Source: Eubacteriales bacterium
Lineage (GTDB): Bacteria > Bacillota > Clostridia > Lachnospirales > Lachnospiraceae
Direction: 5' to 3'
DNA: 64,000 nt
Assembly (NCBI GenBank): GCA_030536555.1
Contig: JAUNPU010000003.1
Span: 124,001 to 188,000 of the forward strand
Position 1 is the stretch's first letter. Every line of letters begins with the position of its first letter. The notes under the pieces are model-generated. The model was not told where the DNA came from. It ran no database searches and saw only the letters and a program-made list of their open reading frames with translations. This document shows positions 52,038-60,603 of this stretch, one piece after another. The position numbers and the translations under genes are program-made.

Positions 52038-52080
52038 CATCATAAGAAGGAAATGTAAAATCTGTAATCGCAATTATGTA
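52038..52080 (-). promoter_or_regulatory. Promoter with possible PhoP box, phosphatase gene
   Basis: Minus strand: -10 TATGAT (52038-52043), 17-base spacer, TTACAG (52061-52066) at -35. Two further TTACA hexamers at 52052-52057 and 52075-52080 resemble the TT(A/T/C)ACA half-sites of PhoP boxes, but spacings of 9 and 14 bases differ from the usual 11. Confidence 0.4.
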
Positions 52081-52097
52081 ATATTTTGGAAAAAATC

Positions 52098-52550
52098 CTA
52101 CTCCGCCGCTTCCTTCACACTCCACCAGAATTCCTCTGGAAACTCATAGAATGGCGGCTCTCCCAGTACGCTTTTTTCTGTGGTGATGCATCCATAATTC
52201 TGGTCTCCATACAGATTGATGCACACCCCATTGTCAAATTCTACCCAGTACCGGTTCATGCCTTCCAGATAGTCCGCAGGCTTGACTTCCCGGTACCCGG
52301 ACACATTGGTGACCTGCTCTACCAGCTCGTTCACCCTGCTCTTGTTCTTTGTGAACGTTGTGGGTGGATTCTCACTGCCGTCAAAGTAGAAACTGACTGT
52401 CTCCACGCGGGACCAGTCCGCAGACCCGTCATTGATTCCTGGAATCACCTGGCTGCTTCTCTGCCACCAGGTAGTCCCCCACCAGGCCACGGACACAAAC
52501 AGGGTGAGAAACAAAATCCCAAGAATCTTCCCTTTTTCCCGTTCCCACAT
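52098..52550 (-). CDS. Hypothetical anchored protein
   Basis: 150 residues. One hydrophobic helix near residues 8-27 (ILGILFLTLFVSVAWWGTTW) is followed by a soluble domain rich in aromatic residues with WVEFDNGVCINLYGDQNYG. No family recognised. No clear ribosome binding site; the ATG lies five bases after the galM stop, suggesting coupling. Confidence 0.7.
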   Translation of the reverse strand: MWEREKGKILGILFLTLFVSVAWWGTTWWQRSSQVIPGINDGSADWSRVETVSFYFDGSENPPTTFTKNKSRVNELVEQVTNVSGYREVKPADYLEGMNRYWVEFDNGVCINLYGDQNYGCITTEKSVLGEPPFYEFPEEFWWSVKEAAE

Positions 52551-52555
52551 AGGAC

Positions 52556-53617
52556 TTACGCCTCCACAGAGAACTTGTAAATCGTGGTGGTCTGATACTC
52601 GTCCCCTGCCTTCAGCACCGGAGAATCAAACTGTGGCTTGTTGATAGCATCCGGGAAATACTGGGTCTCGAAGCAGTATCCGCTTCTGGGCTGGTACACG
52701 AATCCGCCCTTGCCCACCTGATTCTTAAGACCATTGGCGGTATAGAACTGCACGCCCGGAAGATTGGTATAGACCTCCATCACACGTCCGCTTGCCTCAT
52801 CCACTGCCTTGCAGGACAGCGCCAGCTCGCCCTTTGCATGGTTCAGTGCCCAGTTGTGATCGAATCCGCCAGCGAAGTTCAGCGCCTCAAAGTCCGCGTC
52901 GATATCCCGACCGATCGGCTTTAACTCGGTGAAATCCATCGGAGTTCCCTTGACAGAAGCCAGTTCGCCGGTGGGAATGGACTCCGCATCCGGTACGGTA
53001 TAGGTATCTGCATCGATCCATACCTTCTGATCGGCAATGGTGCCTGCATCGTGGCCTGCCAGATTGAAGTAGGCATGGTTGGTGAAGTTGGCAATGGTAT
53101 CCTCGTCACATACCATATGGTAGTCGAGACGCAGGCTGTTGTCCGGCGTCAGGGTGTAGCTGACTGCAATGTTGGCATTGCCCGGGTAATTCTGGTCGCC
53201 GTCCGGGCTGAACAGGGAGAACATGATTCTGGTTCCCAGACCGGTCTCCTCCACTTCCGCATCCCAGATTCTGTCACGATAGAAGTCCGGACCGGAGTGC
53301 AGGTTGTTCTTGCTGCCGGAGTTGATCACCAGCGCGTAGGTAATTCCGTTGAGGGTAAATGCCGCGCCGCCGATACGGTTGGCATTTCGTCCCACGATCT
53401 CCCCCAGATGGCCACTCCTGGTCAGCAGTCCTTCCACAGAATCATAGCCCAGCAGCACATCTCCCGGCTTGCCATTCTTGTCCGGTACAATCATCTCAAT
53501 CCAGGTTCCGCCCAGATTGGTAAAGGAAGCGGATGCGCCGTTTTCATTGGTCAGTGTGTACTTGTATACCTCAGCTCCGTTGTCCATTGTTCCAAATAAC
53601 TCTTTTTTCCATGCCAT
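52556..53617 (-). CDS. galM: Aldose 1-epimerase (galactose mutarotase)
   Basis: 353 residues. Interconverts alpha and beta anomers of galactose/glucose. GRNANRIGGAAFTLNG, NNLHSGP (substrate His), NHAYFNLAGHDAGTI (second His) and PGVQFYTAN are the GalM motifs; the catalytic Glu lies near the C-terminal PRSGYCFETQYF. The ATG at 53617 (MAWKKELFGTMDNG) starts as GalM proteins usually do, with AAAGGA upstream. It is followed by the 52098 gene in the same transcript; no gal operon genes are near. Confidence 0.93.
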   Translation of the reverse strand: MAWKKELFGTMDNGAEVYKYTLTNENGASASFTNLGGTWIEMIVPDKNGKPGDVLLGYDSVEGLLTRSGHLGEIVGRNANRIGGAAFTLNGITYALVINSGSKNNLHSGPDFYRDRIWDAEVEETGLGTRIMFSLFSPDGDQNYPGNANIAVSYTLTPDNSLRLDYHMVCDEDTIANFTNHAYFNLAGHDAGTIADQKVWIDADTYTVPDAESIPTGELASVKGTPMDFTELKPIGRDIDADFEALNFAGGFDHNWALNHAKGELALSCKAVDEASGRVMEVYTNLPGVQFYTANGLKNQVGKGGFVYQPRSGYCFETQYFPDAINKPQFDSPVLKAGDEYQTTTIYKFSVEA

Positions 53618-53662
53618 AATATCGTAAATCCTTTCTCTTCTCAATATTTGATTCTTGTCATT

Positions 53663-53671
53663 ATTTTAGCA
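53663..53671 (-). promoter_or_regulatory. Extended -10 promoter of galM
   Basis: Minus strand TGC-TAAAAT (TAAAAT at 53663-53668, TG at 53670-53671), 46 bases before the start codon, just after the asd terminator. Confidence 0.45.
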
Positions 53672-53676
53672 CAAAA

Positions 53677-53714
53677 AAAGAAAGCAATAAAGGGAAAAAT
53701 TTATTGCTTTCTTT
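53677..53714 (-). terminator. Rho-independent terminator of asd
   Basis: AAAGAAAGCAATAAA (53677-53691) pairs perfectly over 15 bp with TTTATTGCTTTCTTT (53700-53714); the minus strand then continues in a T run. Confidence 0.92.
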
Positions 53715-53726
53715 CAAATAATTACG

Positions 53727-54812
53727 TTATTTCGCCTGAATATAACCCTGAGCGGTCAGAAGCTCTGCACACAGAACTGCACCGCCTGCTGCGCCGCGAA
53801 CGGTGTTGTGGGACAGACCGACAAACTTGTAATCGTATACGGTGTCCTCTCTCAGACGGCCAACGGAGATGCCCATGCCATGCTCAAAGTCAACATCCTG
53901 AGTAACCTGCGGACGATTGTCCTCCTCAAGATACTGGATGAACTGCTTCGGTGCGCTGGGAAGCTCAAGCTCCTGGGGAAGTCCGCTGAAGTTCACCAGA
54001 CGGTCGATCAGCTCTTCCTTGGTCGGTTTCTTTCTGAACTTAACAAATACAGCTGCGGTATGTCCGTTCAGTACCGGAACGCGGATGCACTGGCAGGTGA
54101 TCACCGGCTCAGCAGCCTTCACGATCACGCCGTCCTTGATCTCGCCCCAGATACGAAGCGGCTCCTGCTCACTCTTCTCTTCCTCACCGCCGATGTACGG
54201 GATGATGTTTCCTTCCATCTCCGGCCAGTCCTTGAAGGTCTTACCTGCACCGGAAATCGCCTGATATGTAGTAGCCACCACCTCATACGGCTCAAATTCC
54301 TTCCATGCAGTCAGCACCGGTGCGTAGCTCTGAATGGAGCAGTTTGGCTTTACTGCGATGAAGCCCTTCTGGGTGCCCAGACGCTTCTTCTGGAACTCGA
54401 TGACCTTGAAGTGCTCCGGGTTGATCTCCGGAACTACCATCGGAACATCCGGGGTCCAGCGGTGTGCACTGTTATTGGAAACAACCGGAGTCTCGGTCTT
54501 GGCGTATGCTTCCTCGATTGCCTTGATCTCATCCTTGCTCATGTCTACGGCGCTGAATACGAAATCCACGCTGGCAGCCACCTTCTCCACCTCGTTGACA
54601 TTCATCACAACCAGGTTCTTCACAGCTTCCGGCATCGGAGTGGTCATCTTCCAGCGTCCGCCCACAGCCTCCTCGTAAGTCTTGCCTGCAGAACGCGGGC
54701 TTGCAGCCACCGTCACTACCTCATACCAGGGATGATTCTCCAAAAGGGAGATGAATCTCTGTCCTACCATACCGGTCGCGCCAAGCACGCCTACTCTCAG
54801 CTTCTTTTCCAT
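53727..54812 (-). CDS. asd: Aspartate-semialdehyde dehydrogenase
   Basis: 361 residues. Reduces aspartyl phosphate to the semialdehyde in the lysine, threonine, methionine and diaminopimelate route. VGVLGATGMVGQRF binds NADP; SNNSAHRW and KPNCSIQ (catalytic Cys) and the GRLREDTVYDYKFVGLSHN end mark the yeast/archaeal-type Asd branch rather than the E. coli branch. AGGAG precedes the ATG. It is monocistronic with its own promoter and terminator. Confidence 0.95.
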   Translation of the reverse strand: MEKKLRVGVLGATGMVGQRFISLLENHPWYEVVTVAASPRSAGKTYEEAVGGRWKMTTPMPEAVKNLVVMNVNEVEKVAASVDFVFSAVDMSKDEIKAIEEAYAKTETPVVSNNSAHRWTPDVPMVVPEINPEHFKVIEFQKKRLGTQKGFIAVKPNCSIQSYAPVLTAWKEFEPYEVVATTYQAISGAGKTFKDWPEMEGNIIPYIGGEEEKSEQEPLRIWGEIKDGVIVKAAEPVITCQCIRVPVLNGHTAAVFVKFRKKPTKEELIDRLVNFSGLPQELELPSAPKQFIQYLEEDNRPQVTQDVDFEHGMGISVGRLREDTVYDYKFVGLSHNTVRGAAGGAVLCAELLTAQGYIQAK

Positions 54813-54846
54813 AATTGCATTCTCCTCATTTTTTATTTTCCCGATT

Positions 54847-54875
54847 ATCCTATCTCATATTCCGGAAAAAATCAA
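54847..54875 (-). promoter_or_regulatory. Promoter of asd
   Basis: Minus strand: -35 TTGATT (54870-54875), 17-base spacer, -10 TAGGAT (54847-54852), 35 bases before the start codon. Confidence 0.65.
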
Positions 54876-54992
54876 GAGATATTCGTCAGAAAAATACATT
54901 TGTGTGTGTGACGCGCACATTCTCTGCCATTTACAACAGGATGCGTCCGCTGACGGGCGACCAGAATCCCTGAAACCTTGATATCTTCTCCT

Positions 54993-57227
54993 CTACAGCC
55001 GCACCTTCGTCCCTTTCCCGTCGCGCTTCGCTATCTTTAACCGGTTCAGATGGACCTCCTTGCCCTTGTAGGTGATCATCGGCTCCCGGTTCACAAAGTA
55101 AATCTTCTCAAGCACGTCTCCCTCTGCCAGCTTTATGCCACGGACGCCCCGGGCATTCTTCTTCATCTCCGAGATTTCCTCCATGGAGAACCGCAGGAAC
55201 ATATCTGCCGCCGTCTGCAGCACCACCTCCGTCTCCTGTCCGACGATCTGGATGCTGATCAGCTCATCCCCCTCTGCCAGCCTGGTAGATGCCACCATCC
55301 GGTTGTTGGTGACGAATTCCTCTGCCGGGACCTGCTTGATCATCGCCTGCTTCGTGGCAAACAGAAGCATCTGTCCCTGGATGTTGTTAAAGCAGGTCAG
55401 GTACAGAATCTCCTCCTTGCTTCCCTCGTACTTGCTGATATTGTCCACCGGTGTTCCCTTGTCACGGAGCTTGCCGTAGGGAATATCCAGCACCTTGATC
55501 TGGTGGAGATTGCCCACATTGGTGAATATGCAGATTTTGTCCGTATTAATGCAGGGAACTACATATTTATACTCCGTGTCCACCGTCTCCTGATTCCGGT
55601 CATAGGTCGCCCGGTCTAACAGCTTGCAGTAGCCGAACCGGTCCATGACAAATACCACCTCCTGAACCTCCAGGGGCGCTTCCTCAAAGACTGCTTCCTT
55701 GCCGTCCTCGATCAGTGTCTTTCTCGGCACGGCAAATTCCTTCTTGATGTTCTCTAAGTCTGCCTTGATCACCTTGTCCATGTTCTTGCGGCTCTTTAAG
55801 ATCTTCTCGTACTCGGCGATCCGCTTCAGGCACTCCTTGTACTCCTTCTCCAGCGCCAGAATCTCCAGCCCAATCAGCTTGTAGAGACGCATCTCCAGAA
55901 TCGCAGCCGCCTGCCGCTCGGTAAAATGCAGCTGCTTTGCGTCCTCCTCAAAGCCCGGATGACGGAATTTGATGTTGGAAATATCCCCGTTCATCAGACA
56001 GGCTTTCGCATCCTTCAAATTTTTTGATCCCCGCAGAATTGCAATGATCAGGTCGATGACATCGCAGGCTTTGATCAGTCCCTCCCGGACCTCCTTGCGC
56101 TCTAACTCCTTCTCCAGCAGTGCCTGATACTTGCGGGTATTATTTTCATACTGGAAATCCAGATAATTCTGCAGAACTCCCCGCAGATTCAGAGTCTCCG
56201 GCCGTCCACCGGCAATCGCCAGCATGTTGACGCCGAAGGTGTCCTCCAGCTTGGTCTTCTTGTAGAGGATATTTTTGATCTTCTCAATGTCCGCATCCTT
56301 CTTAAGCTCCAGCACAATGCGGATGCCTTCCTTGTTGGACTGATTGGAGATGTCCACCACGTCCGGAAGCTTCTTGGTCTCCACCAGATTCGCCACGTCC
56401 ATCAGGAACTTGTTGATGTTGGCGCCGATCATGGTGTAGGGGATCTCGCTGATGATCAGCTTGTCCTTGTCCGCCCGGCGCTTGCCAAGCTCCACCTCCA
56501 TCTTACCCCGCAGCTTGATCTTGCCCACGCCGGTCTCATAGATATCCAGCAGTTCCTTCTTGTTGGCAATGATGCCGCCGGTGGGGAAGTCCGGTCCCGG
56601 CAGGTACTCCATCAGCTCCTGTGTGGAGAGCATGGGGTTGTCAATATAAGCCTGTACCAGGTCAATGACCTCGCCCAGATTGTGAGGCGGGATACTGGTG
56701 CTCATGCCGACCGCGATACCGTCTGCACCGTTGATCAGCAGGTTCGGCACACGCACCGGAAGCACCTCCGGCTCCTTCTCGGACTCATCGTAGTTGGACA
56801 CAAAGTTGACCGTCTTGTCCAGATCCTTTAAGTACACTTCCTCGGCAAACTTCTGCAGCCGCGCCTCGGTGTATCGCATCGCCGCAGCCCCGTCTCCCTC
56901 GATGGAGCCGAAGTTGCCGTGACCGTCCACCAGCGCCATGCCCTTCTTGAACTGCTGGGACATGACCACCAGTGTCTCATAGATGGAGCTGTCGCCGTGG
57001 GGGTGGTATTTACCCATGGTATCGCCCACGATACGCGCCGACTTTCGGTGAGGCTTGTCGTGCCCCAGCTTCAGCTCGCTCATGTCATACAGCACACGCC
57101 GCTGTACCGGCTTTAAGCCGTCCCTCGCATCCGGGATTGCCCGCGCAGTGATGACACTCATGGAGTAGTTTAAGTAGCTGCGCTGCATTTCCTCGGAAAA
57201 TTCTGTTTTTACTATCTTCTCAGCCAT
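54993..57227 (-). CDS. parC: Type IIA topoisomerase subunit A (topoisomerase IV-like)
   Basis: 744 residues. DNA breakage-reunion subunit that, with the ATPase subunit encoded just upstream, decatenates or relaxes DNA. YSMSVITARAIPDARDGLKPVQRR, IVGDTMGKYHPHGD and AAAMRYTEARL (catalytic Tyr) are intact. The C-terminal six-bladed domain lacks a canonical GyrA box (QRRGGKG), which favours a topoisomerase IV-type role over gyrase. AAGGGG precedes the ATG. The gene order parE-parC with a 120-base gap is normal in Lachnospiraceae. The call of IV versus a second gyrase is not certain. Confidence 0.9.
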   Translation of the reverse strand: MAEKIVKTEFSEEMQRSYLNYSMSVITARAIPDARDGLKPVQRRVLYDMSELKLGHDKPHRKSARIVGDTMGKYHPHGDSSIYETLVVMSQQFKKGMALVDGHGNFGSIEGDGAAAMRYTEARLQKFAEEVYLKDLDKTVNFVSNYDESEKEPEVLPVRVPNLLINGADGIAVGMSTSIPPHNLGEVIDLVQAYIDNPMLSTQELMEYLPGPDFPTGGIIANKKELLDIYETGVGKIKLRGKMEVELGKRRADKDKLIISEIPYTMIGANINKFLMDVANLVETKKLPDVVDISNQSNKEGIRIVLELKKDADIEKIKNILYKKTKLEDTFGVNMLAIAGGRPETLNLRGVLQNYLDFQYENNTRKYQALLEKELERKEVREGLIKACDVIDLIIAILRGSKNLKDAKACLMNGDISNIKFRHPGFEEDAKQLHFTERQAAAILEMRLYKLIGLEILALEKEYKECLKRIAEYEKILKSRKNMDKVIKADLENIKKEFAVPRKTLIEDGKEAVFEEAPLEVQEVVFVMDRFGYCKLLDRATYDRNQETVDTEYKYVVPCINTDKICIFTNVGNLHQIKVLDIPYGKLRDKGTPVDNISKYEGSKEEILYLTCFNNIQGQMLLFATKQAMIKQVPAEEFVTNNRMVASTRLAEGDELISIQIVGQETEVVLQTAADMFLRFSMEEISEMKKNARGVRGIKLAEGDVLEKIYFVNREPMITYKGKEVHLNRLKIAKRDGKGTKVRL

Positions 57228-57300
57228 GCTGTTATTCCCCTTTATATCCTGTGGTAAAGAATTCCTGTTATGCAGACCTGCCCTTTGGCAGTCTGCGCCG

Positions 57301-57367
57301 GCTGTGCGTCAGTCGCCTGCGAAGCTGTGCGTCAGTCGCCTGCACCGGCTATGCGTCGATCTCCGCC
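57301..57367 (-). repeat. Tandem duplication of the parE 3' end
   Basis: GCTGTGCGTCAGTCGCCTGC occurs at 57301-57320 and, identical, at 57324-57343. The gene's true end at 57348-57367 (GCTATGCGTCGATCTCCGCC) matches it in about 15 of 20 bases. So two copies of the last codons lie past the stop at 57349. A GCAGAC...GTCTGC hairpin at 57272-57296 lies just beyond. Confidence 0.8.
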
Positions 57368-59268
57368 TCGTCCGCGTGGTCGTAGATAAACTGTCTGCGG
57401 GGCGGCACATCGCTTCCCATCAGCATTCCCGTCACCTCCGACGCCATGCGGGCATCCTCGATTTCCACCTGCTTGAGTACCCGGTGCTCCGGATCCAGCG
57501 TCGTCTCCCAAAGCTGCTCCGGGTCCATCTCACCAAGACCCTTGTATCGCTGCAGGCGGAAGTCCCCGGTGTGGTTCTTCCGGTAGCGCTCCAGCTCCTT
57601 GTCGTCGTAAAGATACTGCTCCTGTCCCCGGGACGGAATCACCTTATAAAGCGGCGGCATGGCGATATACACATGGCCGTTGGTGATCAGCTCCGGCATG
57701 AAGCGGTAAAGAAACGTCAAAAGCAGCGTATCAATATGGCTGCCGTCCACATCCGCATCGGTCATCAGTATGATCTTGTGGTAGCGGAGCTTCGCAATAT
57801 CAAAATCATTGCCGTATCCCTCGGAGAATCCGCAGCCGAAGGTGTTGATCATGGTCTTGATCTCCGCATTGGCAAGCACCTTGTCCATGGAAGCCTTCTC
57901 CACATTGAGAATCTTGCCGCGGATCGGCAGGATTGCCTGATACTGGCGGTTCCTCGCCGTCTTGGCAGAACCGCCTGCAGAGTCTCCCTCTACAATGAAG
58001 ATCTCGCACTTCTCCGCTTCCCGGCTCTCGCAGTTTGCAAGCTTTCCGTTGCTGTCAAAGGAGAACTTGGACTTGACCAGCATATTGGTCTTTGCCTTCT
58101 CCTCCGCCTTGCGGATCTTCGCGGACTTCTCCGCACAGGAAATAATGCCCTTCAGCACCTCCAGATTCCGGTCAAAGTAGTGCTGCAGCAGATCGCCGCA
58201 GACCGTAAATACCGCCTTGGTGGCATCTGCGCTGGCAAGCTTGGTCTTGGTCTGTCCCTCGAAGATCGGGTCCGGGTGCTTCACTGCCACAATGGCGGTC
58301 ATGCCGTTGCGGGTGTCGGCACCGGTAAAGTTCGGGTCCTTCTCCTTCAGGATTCCCAGCTCTCTGGCATAGGTATTGATCAGCTGGGTGAACCGGGTCT
58401 TGTAGCCCACCAGATGAGTGCCGCCCTCCTGGGTAAAAATGTTGTTGCAGAAGCCAAGGATATTCTCCTCAAAGGCATCCACGAACTGGATGGCAACCTC
58501 CACCTCGATCTTGTCCACCTCACTCTTAAAGTAAATGGGATCGTGAACCACAGTCTTGCCGCGGTTTAACTCCTTCACATATGCAACAATGCCCTCCGGC
58601 TCATGGTAGGTGATGGTCTCCTCCTCCCCGTGTCTGCGGTTCTCATACTGAATACACAGATTCGGGTTCAGATATGCAGTCTCGTGAAGGCGGCTCTTCA
58701 GCCAGTCCGCCTTGAACCGGGTCTTCTCGAAAATCTCGTCATCCGGCAGGAAATTGATCTCCGTACCGGTCTCCTTCGTCCGCCCGATAGTGGGCAGCAG
58801 ACCGTCCACCAGCTTCTCCGTCGGGATACCGCGCTCGTAGGAATCGTGATGAATGTAGCCATTCTTATATACCTTCACGTCCATGTGAGCTGACAGTGCA
58901 TTTACAACCGAAGAGCCTACGCCGTGAAGACCGCCGCTGGTCTTGTAGGCATCATTGTCGAACTTGCCGCCTGCGTGAAGAGTGGACAGAACCACTCGCT
59001 CTGCGGAAACTCCCTTCTTGTGCATCTCCACCGGGATACCACGTCCGCTGTCCCTGACCGTACAGGAGCCGTCTGCCTCCAGCGTCACCCAGATCTGGTT
59101 GCAGAAGCCCGCCAGATGCTCGTCCACGGCGTTGTCCACGATCTCGTAGATCAGATGGTTCAGCCCCTTGGTGCCAACGCCGCCGATATACATACCCGGA
59201 CGCTTCCGTACTGCCTCCAGTCCTTCCAGAACGGTGATGCTGTCTGCATTATATTGTGTCTTTGCCAT
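57349..59268 (-). CDS. parE: Type IIA topoisomerase subunit B (topoisomerase IV-like)
   Basis: 639 residues. GHKL ATPase motif I EIVDNAVDEH, motif II DSGRGIPVE and motif III GGLHGVGSSVVNALS are present, as is the TOPRIM magnesium site EGDSAGGSAK and DADVDGSHIDTL. The ATG at 59268 (MAKTQYNADSITVLEG) has GGAGG five bases upstream. Ends in EAEIDA; the 3' end is duplicated past the stop. Partner of the subunit A gene 121 bases downstream. Confidence 0.92.
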   Translation of the reverse strand: MAKTQYNADSITVLEGLEAVRKRPGMYIGGVGTKGLNHLIYEIVDNAVDEHLAGFCNQIWVTLEADGSCTVRDSGRGIPVEMHKKGVSAERVVLSTLHAGGKFDNDAYKTSGGLHGVGSSVVNALSAHMDVKVYKNGYIHHDSYERGIPTEKLVDGLLPTIGRTKETGTEINFLPDDEIFEKTRFKADWLKSRLHETAYLNPNLCIQYENRRHGEEETITYHEPEGIVAYVKELNRGKTVVHDPIYFKSEVDKIEVEVAIQFVDAFEENILGFCNNIFTQEGGTHLVGYKTRFTQLINTYARELGILKEKDPNFTGADTRNGMTAIVAVKHPDPIFEGQTKTKLASADATKAVFTVCGDLLQHYFDRNLEVLKGIISCAEKSAKIRKAEEKAKTNMLVKSKFSFDSNGKLANCESREAEKCEIFIVEGDSAGGSAKTARNRQYQAILPIRGKILNVEKASMDKVLANAEIKTMINTFGCGFSEGYGNDFDIAKLRYHKIILMTDADVDGSHIDTLLLTFLYRFMPELITNGHVYIAMPPLYKVIPSRGQEQYLYDDKELERYRKNHTGDFRLQRYKGLGEMDPEQLWETTLDPEHRVLKQVEIEDARMASEVTGMLMGSDVPPRRQFIYDHADEAEIDA

Positions 59269-59356
59269 GTTTTCCTCCATACCGTATCGTTTCTTCATGG
59301 AGTTCTGCCTGCGAACTCCCACAATGCTTTTGTCTCCCCAAAAGCACACCGTTTTC

Positions 59357-59386
59357 ATTATACACAAAAAGCCCTGTAAAAAGCAA
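59357..59386 (-). promoter_or_regulatory. Promoter of parE-parC
   Basis: Minus strand: -35 TTGCTT (59381-59386), 18-base spacer, -10 TATAAT (59357-59362), 89 bases before the start codon. Confidence 0.6.
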
Positions 59387-59440
59387 GTTCTTTTATCGAA
59401 CTCACTTTCGATAGGAACTCACTTTTTTAGACAGGGCTTT
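59368..59440 (-). terminator. Long hairpin, probable terminator upstream of parE
   Basis: AAAGCCCTGT (59368-59377) pairs with ACAGGGCTTT (59431-59440); between them TATCGA/TCGATA pairs, and GAACTCACTTT is repeated. The minus strand continues with a T run (TTTTTGTG). It may end the serpin operon while holding the parE -35. Confidence 0.6.
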
Positions 59441-59490
59441 GCGCTGTTATGGCTCACGCAAGACAAAATATACTTTGCTTTATAGAGGGA

Positions 59491-59760
59491 GATTGGACAA
59501 TTTCAACCTGAAATACCTGAAAATTGTCCAATCCACCCTGGCAATCACGGAATATGAGGACTAGTTAGTTGACATAAAACACGTTTTGGACAATTTTTCT
59601 TCAAACAGCCCCTTAATTATCCAAAATCTCCGGAATTTTGGACATGGATAGCCTTTCAAGGGCAAAAATTGTCCAAAATTTACTTTATGTCAACTGATAA
59701 TCGCCCCATCCAGAATACTTTGGACAATTTTTTCAATAATATCCATTTATTATCCAAAAC
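59491..59760. repeat. Intergenic array of TTGGACAATT motifs, locus 1
   Basis: Eight copies or near-copies of TTGGACAATT (or its complement) lie in alternating orientation: 59493, 59522, 59586, 59615, 59638, 59667, 59720 and 59748. The first pair makes a 43-base hairpin (59491-59533). No gene is convincing between 59441 and 59852; this array is its main content. Similar motifs fill 63733-63904. I do not know this element. Confidence 0.8.
59568..59694. mobile_element. Putative MITE-like element with 11-bp terminal inverted repeats, copy 1
   Basis: GTTGACATAAA (59568-59578) and TTTATGTCAAC (59684-59694) are perfect 11-bp inverted ends of a 127-base element that holds four of the TTGGACAATT motifs. 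No open frame. A 124-base relative with the same ends is at 63797-63920. I see no target-site duplication, so mobility is inferred from the ends and the second copy only. Confidence 0.6.
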
Positions 59761-59852
59761 GTGAGACCTTTACGATATTACCGTGATGTTACGCTATGAG
59801 AGCAAACAGCAAACCTTCCTCTTCCGCCAGAGAATAAACAGCAGCTTTGCGC

Positions 59853-60581
59853 TCACTTCCTGAATACATACCAGGCTTCTCCGATGGAGACCATCAGCCA
59901 TCCGTCAGCATCGTAGTCATTAGTATAGGACTCTCCCACGCAGCCGAAGTTCGACTCCCCCTCCTCATCCGGAAGCTCTCCCGCCGGCACCGATGACCGG
60001 ATAGCCCCTCGCACACAGCCGGAATCTCCCATCGGTCCGGTTTCCTTCGTCCCGTGATACAGAGTTCCATTCACATACAGAAGCCGTTCTTCCATCTCCA
60101 TATGATTCAGCGGCAGATAATTTCCGAAAAATTCTGTAATCTCCTCGATTCCCATGCCGTCCAGCGTATAACGATTGGGATACCCGGCATCCCTGTCATG
60201 AGTTCCGTAGTAAAATGCAGGACTGTCCCCGAATCCAATGGAAAATAATGTCTCACCCGTCCGCTCTTTAAAACAACACACTTCATAGGACCCCTCATAA
60301 TATCCTTTTCCGCTTTCCCGGTTCGTCCCTTTCACACCACCAAGAAACGCAAGAATCTTCTCAATCTCCTCCGGCTTCTCAATCCAGACATACTCTCCGG
60401 AATGCATACTCTGCACCCTCACGCAGTTGACCTGACCAAATTCTGTATCTGCAAAGGATATCGCGGCACTTTGCCTTCTGCCGCCAGACAAAGCAAAGAC
60501 AGCAGCAGCGACACAGACTGCCAGGACTACGCCAACAGCCACCCTTGCAGCAGATAACGGTCTCTTTTTCGTGTTTTCCAT
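59853..60581 (-). CDS. Hypothetical anchored protein
   Basis: 242 residues. A hydrophobic segment near residues 13-32 (VAVGVVLAVCVAAAVFALSG) follows a basic start, then an extracytoplasmic domain with RVQSMHSGEYVWIEKPEEI and ADGWLMVSIGEAWYVFRK-like (C-terminus WLMVSIGEAWYVFRK). No known motif. GGGGAGG precedes the ATG. Last gene of a three-gene unit with a membrane protein and the serpin. Confidence 0.75.
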   Translation of the reverse strand: MENTKKRPLSAARVAVGVVLAVCVAAAVFALSGGRRQSAAISFADTEFGQVNCVRVQSMHSGEYVWIEKPEEIEKILAFLGGVKGTNRESGKGYYEGSYEVCCFKERTGETLFSIGFGDSPAFYYGTHDRDAGYPNRYTLDGMGIEEITEFFGNYLPLNHMEMEERLLYVNGTLYHGTKETGPMGDSGCVRGAIRSSVPAGELPDEEGESNFGCVGESYTNDYDADGWLMVSIGEAWYVFRK

Positions 60582-60603
60582 CGTGCATTCCTCCCCTCAT
60601 ACG

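Noticed and set aside
53808-54911. Long plus-strand open frames over asd
   Set aside because: The minus-strand gene has every Asd motif, with promoter and terminator; the opposite frame is a shadow.
54993-57227. Subunit A as DNA gyrase A
   Set aside because: No GyrA box is seen in the C-terminal domain and the gene pair sits apart from a dnaA/recF/gyrB context, so topoisomerase IV is preferred, though not proven.
57301-57343. The exact 20-base direct repeats as a CRISPR array
   Set aside because: Only two copies, 3-base spacing instead of spacers, and clear similarity to the adjacent gene end.
57226-58569. A 447-codon plus-strand open frame across parE
   Set aside because: Antisense to the intact topoisomerase gene, composition is the complement of it, no binding site.
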